This document shows positions 8,275-17,284 of a stretch of DNA of 64,000 bases, in pieces (positions within the stretch are counted from its first letter, which is position 1; every line of letters begins with the position of its first letter). Under the pieces are notes generated by a model. The model made no database searches and had not been told where the DNA came from. It saw only the letters and a list, made by a program, of their open reading frames with translations. The position numbers were made by a program, and so were the translations under genes. Location of the stretch: contig NZ_PYAS01000001.1 in the NCBI RefSeq assembly GCF_003014695.1, forward strand, positions 404,738 through 468,737, written 5' to 3'. This DNA comes from Dyadobacter jiangsuensis. Lineage in GTDB: Bacteria; Bacteroidota; Bacteroidia; Cytophagales; Spirosomataceae.

Positions 8275-9987
8275 ATGAGAAATAGAACATATCAATACCT
8301 GTGCGCGATCATGCTGGCATCATCCGTGGGACTAATGTCCTGCGAGGATGTGCTGGATAAAAAGAACTTGTCGGCTATTACCGAGCAGGACGTATGGAAA
8401 GATCCTGTGCTGGCGACGGCATTTGTCAATAATGTTTACCTGTCGGTGCCGTCCTGGGACGTCACGCTGGCCGATGCGACGGACGAGGCTTCGCGCAGTA
8501 ATCCATGGATTTCGGGTGTGACCACTATCGATAATGTCCTGGATCCCGGCAGGCCAGGCTACTGGCCCTATGCCGACATCCGCAAAATGAACCTCTTCTT
8601 GCAGGAGATCGATAAGCCGACCAGTACGATTGACCAGGCAACCAAGACCACGCTGAAAGGCCAAGTACGGTTTATCCGGGCATTCGTTTATTTTGAAATG
8701 ATCAAGCGCTATGGCGGTGTGCCGCTCGTCACCACCGCGCAGGAGCGCGACGACGACTTGCGTGTGTCGCGAAACTCGACGAAGGAATGCTTCGATTTCG
8801 TGCTCTCCGAACTGAATACCGCGGCCGGTGAATTGCCGGAATCCTATCCGGCGGCTGATTTGGGCCGTGTTACCAAGGGAGCGGCGTTGGCTATGAAAGG
8901 GCGTGTGCTGCTTTTCCGTGCCAGCCCGCAGTTCAATCCGACCAGCAACCCGGCGCACTGGCAGGCGGCCTACGATGCCAATAGGGAAGCATTGACCTAC
9001 CTTTCTTCCAAAGGTGTGGGGTTGATCGACACGTACAGCAATGCAGCATTGTTCCTGGCCGAAATGAATAAGGAAGTGATTTTCGCGATTCGCTACCTGA
9101 ACCCCGCCGGGCGCACGCAGAACCGCGACGCGGCCGTGCGGCCGATCGATTTCACGGCCAATGCCACCGGTGGTTGCCATCCTACGCAGGAGCTTGTGGA
9201 TGCATTTCCGTTGAAAAGCGGCAAAAAGACGGCCTGGAATGATCCGCAATATGCAGGGGACGTGACCAAAAGCTGGCAGAACCGCGATAACCGCTTCTAC
9301 GCGACGGTGGTTTACAATGGCGTGTCCTATTTGGGTAAAACCATGGAGCTGAATGCGGATGCTTCGGGTAACGGCTATTCCTATGGTAAGCAGAACGGTA
9401 CCCTCACCGGCTACTATTCCAGAAAGGCGATCGACGAGTCGCTGGACATTACCAACTCGCAGATTTCGGGAACGGATTACATTGATATGCGTTATGCCGA
9501 AGTGCTGATGAACTACGCCGAAGCGGCCATGGAGCTCAACAAGCTGCCGGAGGCCTTCGACGTGCTCAAACAGATCCGCAAGCGTGCGGGCATTAATGAA
9601 ACGACTCCGGGCGACGCTTCCCTGGCCGGGAAAGTCTACGGCCTGAACCCCGCCATGACGCAAGCTGAAATGCGCCAGGCGATCCAGGACGAGCGTTACA
9701 TCGAATTTGCATTCGAGCAGAAAAGGCTTTGGGATTTGCGCAGATGGCGGCTAATGCACCTCAAAATGACGGGCAAGGACAAACGCCACGCGATGATCCT
9801 CAATACCGACGCTTCGAAACCGGGCGGATTTACCTACACGCTCTACGACCGCGACAATGCACCGATGGTTTATAACGAAAATATGTATTTCCTGCCGCTG
9901 AACACGGCTACCATTCAGGGAAATGTCAATCTGAAACAAACCAAAGGCTGGGGCGACGGCACTTTCGACCCGCTGGAAGGTATGTAA
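8275..9987 (+). CDS. SusD/RagB-family outer-membrane glycan-binding lipoprotein
   Basis: A 570-residue surface lipoprotein. The lipobox is LMSC, with Cys at about residue 23. Family blocks are visible: VRFIRAFVYFEMIKRYGGVP in the N-terminal TPR region, DYIDMRYAEVLMNYAEAAME, and the C-terminal IQDERYIEFAFEQKRLWDLR. It caps the preceding SusC barrel and captures oligosaccharide at the cell surface. It follows SusC in the same operon. A long inverted repeat and the fusion glycosidase come next, so distal operon expression could be set by that repeat. Confidence 0.95.
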   Translation: MRNRTYQYLCAIMLASSVGLMSCEDVLDKKNLSAITEQDVWKDPVLATAFVNNVYLSVPSWDVTLADATDEASRSNPWISGVTTIDNVLDPGRPGYWPYADIRKMNLFLQEIDKPTSTIDQATKTTLKGQVRFIRAFVYFEMIKRYGGVPLVTTAQERDDDLRVSRNSTKECFDFVLSELNTAAGELPESYPAADLGRVTKGAALAMKGRVLLFRASPQFNPTSNPAHWQAAYDANREALTYLSSKGVGLIDTYSNAALFLAEMNKEVIFAIRYLNPAGRTQNRDAAVRPIDFTANATGGCHPTQELVDAFPLKSGKKTAWNDPQYAGDVTKSWQNRDNRFYATVVYNGVSYLGKTMELNADASGNGYSYGKQNGTLTGYYSRKAIDESLDITNSQISGTDYIDMRYAEVLMNYAEAAMELNKLPEAFDVLKQIRKRAGINETTPGDASLAGKVYGLNPAMTQAEMRQAIQDERYIEFAFEQKRLWDLRRWRLMHLKMTGKDKRHAMILNTDASKPGGFTYTLYDRDNAPMVYNENMYFLPLNTATIQGNVNLKQTKGWGDGTFDPLEGM

Positions 9988-10021
9988 GGTTTAATGGAAG
10001 TCGTATCAAATGCGACTAAGC

Positions 10022-10105
10022 TGTCAGCCTGAGCGGTCTGGGCCGCCGGGTGGTCGAAACATCTTTTGCATCGCGCAAATGCCTTCGACTCCGCTCAGGC
10101 TGACA
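10022..10105. repeat. REP-like long inverted repeat
   Basis: The arms TGTCAGCCTGAGCGG (10022-10036) and CCGCTCAGGCTGACA (10091-10105) are perfect 15-bp reverse complements. They enclose 54 bases with smaller internal complementarity (TTGC/GCAA; GTCGAA/TTCGAC). The GTCAGCCTGAGCGG...GTCGAA wording resembles dispersed palindromic repeats common between genes in many Bacteroidota. It sits between the susD stop and the signal-peptide start of the next gene. It could stabilise the upstream mRNA or attenuate the downstream one. Confidence 0.75.
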
Positions 10106-10144
10106 ATAAAGTACAAACTTTTTTTACCCACATTTCCTGAATCC

Positions 10145-13100
10145 ATGATAAGAGGAATCCTCGCAGGAATATTCCTTTGCGTGACCACATTGTCCTTCGG
10201 GCAGGAGCTGGTTATTCGAAATGACAAGATACAACGCGTGCTGTCCTACGACGGGCAGGTCTGGCGTACGACGCGTTTTGCGGATGCTTCCGGTAAAACC
10301 GCATTGACCGTCCGGAGCGACGAGTTTCACATCCTTCCTATGCAAGCGCGCGAAGGATTTACGGTGAACGATTTTGTCGCGGAGGGGCAGCCTGTTCCTT
10401 CGCGTTCGGCTGATACCAGTTTTGTAAGGATTTCCTACCGGCCGAAACCGGCGATTGCAGGCAAGCCGGGTGTACCTGTAAAACTGCTGGTGACCTATTT
10501 TGCCATTAATGAGCAAGCGCACATTCGTAAAACCCTGGTACTGGAATATGCGGGTGCAGCGAACGGATTGCCTGCTGTGGGCGATCCAGCCGCAGTCGAC
10601 CGCCTGGAAGTGGAGCGCTTCGTAACCGAAAAGTCCGCTACCGGAGGGGGCAGGGGAGAACCCGTTTTTATCGGGGACAAATGGTTTACCGGCCTCGAAT
10701 ATCCGGGCGGGTATAGCCGCCACACCGATGGCAATACACCGGCCGATTATGCGAGGCATTATGAGAAAGTCGGGAATTACAGTTTCATCGACCTCGAAGG
10801 GAGGGATATCGAGCCTGCGGCAAAGGCGGGCATGGTGAGGCTGATGCACTTCCCGGGCAACGCAGTGACCACCGATTCGGTCAAATTTAGTATTCAAAGT
10901 AAAACGGCCGTCTGCGGATTGGCGGAGGCCGGCGCTTCCGTTCGGCATGCATTCATGCAATACCTGGCTACGGTGTGGAAAGCGCCGCGGTCGTTCCTGC
11001 ATTATAACAACTGGTTCGAACCGCGCGCCAAAGACCTGAGCGGCCAGGCGCTGGTCGATATTTACAAGGAATTCCGCACTGCCACAGAGCCTTACGGCGT
11101 GAAACTCGACGCCATGGTGGTCGATAATGGCTGGCAGGACCGGAAATCGGTATGGCAGCCATTGCCGAAGTTCTTTCCGAATGGCTGGACAGACGTTAAA
11201 AACCTCACCGGTAACCTCCGGAAGGAAGGCGTAGATTTCGGTTTCTGGCTGTCGTTGAATGGCTATGTCAATGACATCGACTGGGGAATCCGGAACGGGT
11301 ACCACGAGGCTACTCCTAATTCCTATTTCAAGCAATTCGGGCGGTATTACAGCCTCTCGTCTCCCGCCTACAAACGCGAACTGTTGCGGCAGGTGCCGTT
11401 TATCGTGAAGGAAACGGGAGCGGTTTACTACAAGCATGATTTCAACCAGCTCAGCGACACCGGCGTAGGCAACGGACACCCGGCCACGGACAGGCATGGG
11501 CACGAGGCCAACCTGGATGCGGCCATTGAAGTGCTGCTCGCTACCCGGAAAGTGAAGCCGGATATTTTGCAAAACCTCACTAACTGGGTCTGGTTTTCGC
11601 CCTGGTGGCTCATGTACAGCGATTACCTGTGGATGCTCGCCGGTGACGACGGTACCAACGGGAACTGGCCCGAAATCTCCACGCGCGCCATGGCTACCAC
11701 CGACCGCGATACATTCATCTGGCGCATGTGGGGCAAGGCCACCGACCGCCCGCTCGTGCCCATTTCCCGCCTCATGACCCACGGGATTATCAAAAGCTCC
11801 GACGGCCGGATGGAAAGCAAGGAGGATGGTTTGCAGGACTGGCTGGAACACGTGCTGATGCATTACGGCCGGGGTACCTTGCTGAAAGAATGGTACATTA
11901 CCCCCTCCGCCCTGAAACCTGAGGAATGGAAAGCACTTTGCACCGTCGACAACTGGGCAAAGGAAAACCGCGAAATACTCAACAATACCGTGTACGTGGG
12001 TGGCCGCCCCGACGAAGGGCACGCTTACGGCTATATGGGCTGGCACGACGATGAGGGCATTCTTGTGGCCCGTAACCCCGGCGCTGCTACACAGAAACTC
12101 GTGATCCCTTTCGACGAACAAACCGGGTCTTATCAAAAAAGGGGTGAAAGCTATGCCGCTACCGTCCTGTTCCCGTACCAGGATACTTACCCCACCGCAT
12201 TTCAGTCGGGCGGGAAGATCGTCGTAGAGCTGCCGGGCTATGCTACCATGGCATTTTCATTTCAGAAAGGCAAGCCGGGAAAAGCGGCTGCACCAGCAGG
12301 CCGGATTGTTTGGAATAACACCAACAAACCCACCGGCGAAACAGAAACCGCATTGACCGTACCCGCCGATATTGCCGACCGCTGTGATCTGCTGCTGATC
12401 GGTTACCCGGACGTACCTTCCATAAAAATAAATGGCGTGGCGGTATCGCCGGCAAGGAGCTCGAAATCGGTCATCAACAAGTTTGCCAGCTATGCCAAAG
12501 CGGGGATGATCAGCGAAAAAGCCCGGCCGTGGACCATGCAGGCATTCGATCTGCGGCCATACAAAGGCAAGCGCATTACCATTTCCTATGGACGCAATGC
12601 GGGATTTGAAAGCCATCTGCTAGCCGAACGTCGGACATTGCAGGCGCCAGCTTCCAAACTGACGGGCAATAACTTACTCTGGCCGATCACCAACGGTGCC
12701 CGCCGCGAAACCGTACGGCTATTCAGTGCGGAAGGCATTTCATCGGCTGGAAACCAGAAGAACGCCGCCGAAGCATTGCTGAAACGCGTGGTACCATCCC
12801 ATGCGGGGCAGTTTCTGGTTGAAATCATTGCCAAAGAGAATGGAAAAGATGTTTTTGAGATAGAGAGCATTCAAAACAAGGTAATGCTGCGCGGAAGCAA
12901 TGCCGTTTCGGTGGCTTCGGCATTGAACTGGTACCTGAAATATTTCGCGCATTGCCAGCTCTCCTGGAATGGCGATAACCTCCGTTTGCCGGAGAAATTG
13001 CCTGCTGTGAAGGAGAAATTGAGAAAGCAGACGCCCTACAACCACCGGGCCTACCTCAATTATTGCACCTTCAACTACACCATGACCTGGTGGGACTGGG

Positions 13101-14923
13101 CGCGATGGGAGCGGGAGATCGACTGGATGGCCATGCACGGGATCAACCTCCCGCTGGCTATCACCGGTCAGGAGGCGGTTTGGCAAAATATGCTCCGGCA
13201 GTACGGAATGAGCGACGACGAAATCCGGAGCTTCCTCGTAGGCCCGGCGTACGCGGCCTGGCAATGGATGACCAACATCGAAAGCATCTTCGGCCCCTTG
13301 CCGCAAAACTGGATCGACCGGAGCATTACCCTCGGGCAAAAAATCCTCGAACGTGAGCGCTCTCTGGGTATGACGCCGATCTTGCAGGGGTTCACGGGGT
13401 ATGTTCCATTGAAACTCATCGAAAAGCAGCCGCAGGCGAGCATTGTTAAAAAATCGGTATGGTTTCACGTCGGCCCCGGTACTGCCCAGCTGGACCCGAC
13501 CGACCCGTTGTTTGCCCAAATGACCCAAACGTTTCTCGAAGAGCAAACCCGGCTTTTCGGCACCGATCACCTGTATGCTGCCGATCCTTTCCATGAAGGC
13601 GAGCCGCCGCGGAAGGACACGGCCTATCTGGCGGCAGTAGGAAAGCAGATTTTTGAAACCACCACGGCGGTTGATCCCAAGGCCGTGATCGCGATGCAGA
13701 CTTGGAGCATGCGCAAGCCCATTGTGGAAGCGATTCCGGCGGACAGGATATTGATGCTCGACCTGAATTCGGCTAAATGGAAGAACAGCGGCGCATTCTG
13801 GGGGCGGCCCTGGGTAGCCGGCATTATCCATAACTTTGGCGGGAACAGCGCCATGGGCGGCGATCTGGATGCGGTATTGGCGCGTTTCCCTAACCTGTTG
13901 CAGCAAAAAAGCCAAACCCGCGCATTGGCGGGCATCGGCATGTTTCCGGAAGCCAGCGAGCATAACCCGGTTATTTACGAAGCAGCCTCCGAAATGGCCT
14001 GGCACCGCCAGCAGCCCGACACGAAACAATGGCTGGCCAGCTATCTCGTGGCCCGCTATGGTTCCGCCGATGCGCCCGTGAGCGCCTGCTGGGACACGCT
14101 GCTGCATACGGTTTACGGCAAACACGGCGTCGAAACCTTCCGGGAATCGGCCATTTGCGCGAGGCCGGCATTGACCGTGAACGGCGCTTCTCCCAACGGT
14201 GCATTGAATTCCGAGAAGAATTACCCGTTTCATAGCCTCTGGCCGGCCGTCGGTCTATTACAGCAGGCATCTGCTTCGATTCAAAAGACGGAGACGTACC
14301 GGTACGACCTCGTGGACCTGATGCGCCAGTCGATGGCCGACCTGGCGATTCCGCTGCAACGCAGGCTGGCAAAGGCTTATACGGATGGCGATAAGGCCGC
14401 ATTTGAGCTCGAAAGCCGCCGGTTCCTTGATTTGCTGGACGATTTCGACGCGCTGCTGGGTACGCGCCAGGATTTTCTGCTGGGTAAATGGATCGCGGAT
14501 GCCCGGGCCATTGGGGTTACGGAAGCGGAAAAGGATCTTTATGAAAAGAATGCCCGCAGCCTGGTTACGATCTGGGGGCCTTACCATCCGCAGGCGATCC
14601 AGTACGACTACTCGGCGCGCCAATGGAACGGTCTGGTGCGTACGTTTTATAAGCCGCGTTGGGAAATGTTTATTGTATTTTTGAAAAATGAACTTGAAAA
14701 AGCAGCAGGTACCCGCTATAAGGAAGAGAATATCAACCACCGTTTCAAACGCCCTGCCAATGAGGCCAATGATTTTTACAAGATGATCTCGCGCTGGGAA
14801 GCGGATTGGGGCGATAAGCATGACCTTACGCTGGCCGCTCAACCGCAAGGCGATGAGATCGGGGTGGTCGGGCGGCTTTTCAAGAAATGGGGGCCTGTTG
14901 CCGCGGAAGTCTATTCGAAATAA
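10145..14923 (+). CDS. fusion glycosidase: clan GH-D-like alpha-galactosidase domain plus GH89 alpha-N-acetylglucosaminidase
   Basis: A 1592-residue secreted enzyme. I start it at 10145 because MIRGILAGIFLCVTTLSFGQ is a signal peptide. The in-frame ORF extends back to 10010 but runs through the inverted repeat. Residues ~20-280 form a beta-sandwich. Residues ~283-560 form a TIM barrel like GH27/GH36: YNNWFEP, VVDNGW, and YYKHDF, where Asp ~432 is the likely nucleophile. The acid/base may be Asp 493 in YSDYLW or one of the Asp 501/502 pair. From about residue 865 to the end is a full-length NAGLU/GH89 module. It has WDWARWEREIDWMAMHGIN, FHEGEPP (Glu ~1151, matching the human NAGLU NEM Glu) and GMFPEASEHN (Glu ~1269, nucleophile position). 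The predicted substrates are alpha-GlcNAc ends plus a second alpha-linked sugar. GH89 is secure; the N-terminal family assignment is less so. Confidence 0.85.
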   Translation: MIRGILAGIFLCVTTLSFGQELVIRNDKIQRVLSYDGQVWRTTRFADASGKTALTVRSDEFHILPMQAREGFTVNDFVAEGQPVPSRSADTSFVRISYRPKPAIAGKPGVPVKLLVTYFAINEQAHIRKTLVLEYAGAANGLPAVGDPAAVDRLEVERFVTEKSATGGGRGEPVFIGDKWFTGLEYPGGYSRHTDGNTPADYARHYEKVGNYSFIDLEGRDIEPAAKAGMVRLMHFPGNAVTTDSVKFSIQSKTAVCGLAEAGASVRHAFMQYLATVWKAPRSFLHYNNWFEPRAKDLSGQALVDIYKEFRTATEPYGVKLDAMVVDNGWQDRKSVWQPLPKFFPNGWTDVKNLTGNLRKEGVDFGFWLSLNGYVNDIDWGIRNGYHEATPNSYFKQFGRYYSLSSPAYKRELLRQVPFIVKETGAVYYKHDFNQLSDTGVGNGHPATDRHGHEANLDAAIEVLLATRKVKPDILQNLTNWVWFSPWWLMYSDYLWMLAGDDGTNGNWPEISTRAMATTDRDTFIWRMWGKATDRPLVPISRLMTHGIIKSSDGRMESKEDGLQDWLEHVLMHYGRGTLLKEWYITPSALKPEEWKALCTVDNWAKENREILNNTVYVGGRPDEGHAYGYMGWHDDEGILVARNPGAATQKLVIPFDEQTGSYQKRGESYAATVLFPYQDTYPTAFQSGGKIVVELPGYATMAFSFQKGKPGKAAAPAGRIVWNNTNKPTGETETALTVPADIADRCDLLLIGYPDVPSIKINGVAVSPARSSKSVINKFASYAKAGMISEKARPWTMQAFDLRPYKGKRITISYGRNAGFESHLLAERRTLQAPASKLTGNNLLWPITNGARRETVRLFSAEGISSAGNQKNAAEALLKRVVPSHAGQFLVEIIAKENGKDVFEIESIQNKVMLRGSNAVSVASALNWYLKYFAHCQLSWNGDNLRLPEKLPAVKEKLRKQTPYNHRAYLNYCTFNYTMTWWDWARWEREIDWMAMHGINLPLAITGQEAVWQNMLRQYGMSDDEIRSFLVGPAYAAWQWMTNIESIFGPLPQNWIDRSITLGQKILERERSLGMTPILQGFTGYVPLKLIEKQPQASIVKKSVWFHVGPGTAQLDPTDPLFAQMTQTFLEEQTRLFGTDHLYAADPFHEGEPPRKDTAYLAAVGKQIFETTTAVDPKAVIAMQTWSMRKPIVEAIPADRILMLDLNSAKWKNSGAFWGRPWVAGIIHNFGGNSAMGGDLDAVLARFPNLLQQKSQTRALAGIGMFPEASEHNPVIYEAASEMAWHRQQPDTKQWLASYLVARYGSADAPVSACWDTLLHTVYGKHGVETFRESAICARPALTVNGASPNGALNSEKNYPFHSLWPAVGLLQQASASIQKTETYRYDLVDLMRQSMADLAIPLQRRLAKAYTDGDKAAFELESRRFLDLLDDFDALLGTRQDFLLGKWIADARAIGVTEAEKDLYEKNARSLVTIWGPYHPQAIQYDYSARQWNGLVRTFYKPRWEMFIVFLKNELEKAAGTRYKEENINHRFKRPANEANDFYKMISRWEADWGDKHDLTLAAQPQGDEIGVVGRLFKKWGPVAAEVYSK

Positions 14924-14961
14924 TCTTTTAAATACCCTTAATCAATTCCCAATTACCTTTT

Positions 14962-17121
14962 ATGAAATACCTCTTTTTAGCACTTGGCCTGCTTAGTTTT
15001 ACCGCCCAGGGGCAAACGGCCGATCCGACGGCTGTCGGCGACTGGCTCATCAAGCCGGCAGCCGCCAAGGCGCACATTGATCAATCCGCGGACGGCCGCG
15101 ACATCGTGCTGTCCAATGGCCTCGTGAGAAGGGCGTTCCGTCTCAAACCGGATCTGGCGTGCGTCGAGTACAAGAACCTCACCAACGGCCAGCAGTTGCT
15201 TCGCGCCGTGAAGCCCGAGGCGAGGGTCGTGCTGAACGGCGTCGCCTACAATGTGGGCGGTTTGTATGGTCAGAAGGAGAATGCATACCTGCTGCCCCAA
15301 TGGCTGGATCAACTGAAAGTGTCGGACAGCGCCTTTCATTATATCGACCATAAAGTCTCGAAAATACAGCCTTACCTGCAGTGGAAGACTGCGATGTGGG
15401 CTGGAAGCAAGAAAGACGCGACCGGAAGCGAGGTGACATTCCGCTTCGGCTCGTCGCTGCCCGCGCTTGCGGGCGTGGAGGTGTACGTGCATTACGCGAT
15501 CTTCGACGGTATCCCGCTGGTTTCCAAATGGGTTACGATCGAAAACAAAAGCAAGAGCGACGTGACCATCGACCAGGTAGTGAACGAGATACTGGCCGTG
15601 ACGGAAGAGGAGAGTGCCGTAGTGGGCAAGCCGGAAGAAATGGCCAAGCCGAATGGTTTATACATTGAAAACAACTTTGCATTCAACAACGCCATGCGCT
15701 ACGGCCTCAGCGACCAGGCGACGCACTGGAAGGTTGATAAAGCCTACACTTCGCAGGTGAATTACGACTACCAGACCCCCTGCCTCCTCGAAGTGCATCC
15801 GAAAGTACCGGTGGGAACGCGCCTGAAAGCGGGTGAAAACCTGGAATCGATCCGCACGTACGAGCTGCTCATGGATAGCTACGACCGTGAACGCAAGGGA
15901 ATGGCGGTGCGCAAAATGTACCGGACTATCGCTCCGTGGACGACCGTCAACCCGATTTTCATGCACCTCGTGAGTAAAAACGACGAGCAGGTACGCACCG
16001 CGATCGACCAATGTGCGGCTACCGGCTACGAGGCATTGATCCTCAGTTTCGGAAGCCATTGTAATATGGAGGATATTTCACCCGAAAACCTCAAAAAATG
16101 GAAGGATCTGGCCGATTATGCTCACAGCAAAAAGGTGTTGATCGGCAGCTACTCGCTTTTCAGTTCCCGGAAGATCAGCGAAGAGGACGATGTGATTAAT
16201 CCTAAAACAGGCAAAACCGGCGGTGCTTTCTTTGGCAATGCGCCCTGCCTTGGCAGCAAATGGGGGTTGGCTTATCTGGATAAGCTGAAAAAATTCATGA
16301 GCTACACCGGTTTCAATATTTTTGAAAACGACGGTCCCTACCCGGGCGACGTATGCGCGTCGACCTCGCACCCCGGCCACGAAGGCCTGGCTGATTCGCA
16401 ATGGAAGCAAATGGCGCTCCAAAAGGGCCTTTACCACTGGTGTGCCGAAAACGGGATATATGTCAATGCGCCCGATTGGTATTTCCTCGATGGGACCAAC
16501 AAAGTGGCCCTGGGCTACCGGGAGGTGAACTTCTCGCTCCCGCGTGAGCAGCAGAAGATCCTCAACCGCCAGAATATCTTCGATGCGACCTGGAACGAGA
16601 CACCTTCGATGGTATGGGGCTTTGTGCCGCTCACCAAATACCAGGGCGGCGGGCCGGAAGCCGTGCTCGAACCGCTTTCCGAACACCTCGATGCATACGA
16701 GCAGCTGATGATGCAATACTACGGTGCGGGTGTTCAGGCCTGCTACCGGGGCCCGCGCCTGTACGATACCGACGAGACGAAAAAGACCGTGAGCAATGTG
16801 GTGAGCTGGTATAAAAAGTACCGCGATATCCTCAATTCCGACATTATCCACCTCCGCCGTGCCGATGGCCGCGATTGGGACGGGATCATGCACGTGAACC
16901 CGGAGTTGCCGGTGAAAGGGCTGGTGATGCTGTACAATCCGACCGGGGAGAAGGTCGTTCGCAATGTGAAACTGCCGGTGTATTATACGGGTAAGGATCA
17001 AGCCGTGAAAATTCGTGTGAAGGAGGGGGCGGCGCAATCGTACAAGGTAGGCCGCAACTACGACGTCGACTACAAAGTGGAGATTCCCGCGGAGGGATAC
17101 ACCTGGCTCGTAGTCGAGTAG
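14962..17121 (+). CDS. secreted clan GH-D-like (alpha-galactosidase-type) glycoside hydrolase
   Basis: A 719-residue exported protein (MKYLFLALGLLSFTAQGQ signal peptide). It has an N-terminal beta-sandwich (~30-330), a central TIM barrel (~340-610) and a C-terminal beta domain. In the barrel, YEALILSFGSHCNMEDI and FNIFENDGPYPGD resemble the strands that carry the clan D nucleophile Asp in GH27/GH36. I could not place it in a named family by eye. It starts 38 bp after the fusion enzyme and is probably the last gene of that operon, because a strong terminator follows at 17157-17194. It likely removes an alpha-linked sugar from the same glycan. The function is inferred from fold-level resemblance and context. 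Confidence 0.65.
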   Translation: MKYLFLALGLLSFTAQGQTADPTAVGDWLIKPAAAKAHIDQSADGRDIVLSNGLVRRAFRLKPDLACVEYKNLTNGQQLLRAVKPEARVVLNGVAYNVGGLYGQKENAYLLPQWLDQLKVSDSAFHYIDHKVSKIQPYLQWKTAMWAGSKKDATGSEVTFRFGSSLPALAGVEVYVHYAIFDGIPLVSKWVTIENKSKSDVTIDQVVNEILAVTEEESAVVGKPEEMAKPNGLYIENNFAFNNAMRYGLSDQATHWKVDKAYTSQVNYDYQTPCLLEVHPKVPVGTRLKAGENLESIRTYELLMDSYDRERKGMAVRKMYRTIAPWTTVNPIFMHLVSKNDEQVRTAIDQCAATGYEALILSFGSHCNMEDISPENLKKWKDLADYAHSKKVLIGSYSLFSSRKISEEDDVINPKTGKTGGAFFGNAPCLGSKWGLAYLDKLKKFMSYTGFNIFENDGPYPGDVCASTSHPGHEGLADSQWKQMALQKGLYHWCAENGIYVNAPDWYFLDGTNKVALGYREVNFSLPREQQKILNRQNIFDATWNETPSMVWGFVPLTKYQGGGPEAVLEPLSEHLDAYEQLMMQYYGAGVQACYRGPRLYDTDETKKTVSNVVSWYKKYRDILNSDIIHLRRADGRDWDGIMHVNPELPVKGLVMLYNPTGEKVVRNVKLPVYYTGKDQAVKIRVKEGAAQSYKVGRNYDVDYKVEIPAEGYTWLVVE

Positions 17122-17156
17122 GAAGACAACGGCCGGTAACGGCGCATCAAATGAAA

Positions 17157-17194
17157 GGGACAAATCTGCCGGTTGTGCGGGTTTGTCCCTTTTT
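17157..17194 (+). terminator. intrinsic terminator after the ECF-regulated locus
   Basis: GGGACAAA (17157-17164) pairs with TTTGTCCC (17182-17189), with a 17-base loop that has further partial pairing, and is followed at once by five T residues. It ends the glycosidase operon. It also shows that a TTG start at 17183 for the next gene is wrong, since that codon lies in the terminator arm. Confidence 0.8.
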
Positions 17195-17260
17195 GTTTGG
17201 AACGGCTCCGGACTACCTCCAAAATCAAAACCGGCACACCCGGGGCGTCCGGTCGGGATA

Positions 17261-17268
17261 TACTTTTG
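17261..17268 (+). promoter_or_regulatory. candidate -7 element for the biotin operon
   Basis: TACTTTTG matches TAnnTTTG. Transcription would start near 17274-17276, leaving a leader of only about 10 bases before the ATG at 17285. There is no clear TTG at -33. It supports an independent promoter for the biotin genes after the terminator. Confidence 0.4.
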
Positions 17269-17284
17269 GCAGAAAAAATGCGCT

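Noticed and set aside
10010..10144. 45-codon N-terminal extension of the fusion glycosidase
   Set aside because: It reads through the long inverted repeat and would bury the signal peptide that starts at 10145.
10124..12136. 670-codon open frame on the minus strand
   Set aside because: It lies fully antisense to the clan D-like part of the fusion enzyme; its sequence has no family motif or signal and reflects the codon bias of the real gene.
17183..17284. upstream extension of the ferritin-like gene from a TTG
   Set aside because: The TTG is in the arm of the intrinsic terminator at 17157-17194, so transcription from upstream stops there. The ATG at 17285 follows a candidate promoter.
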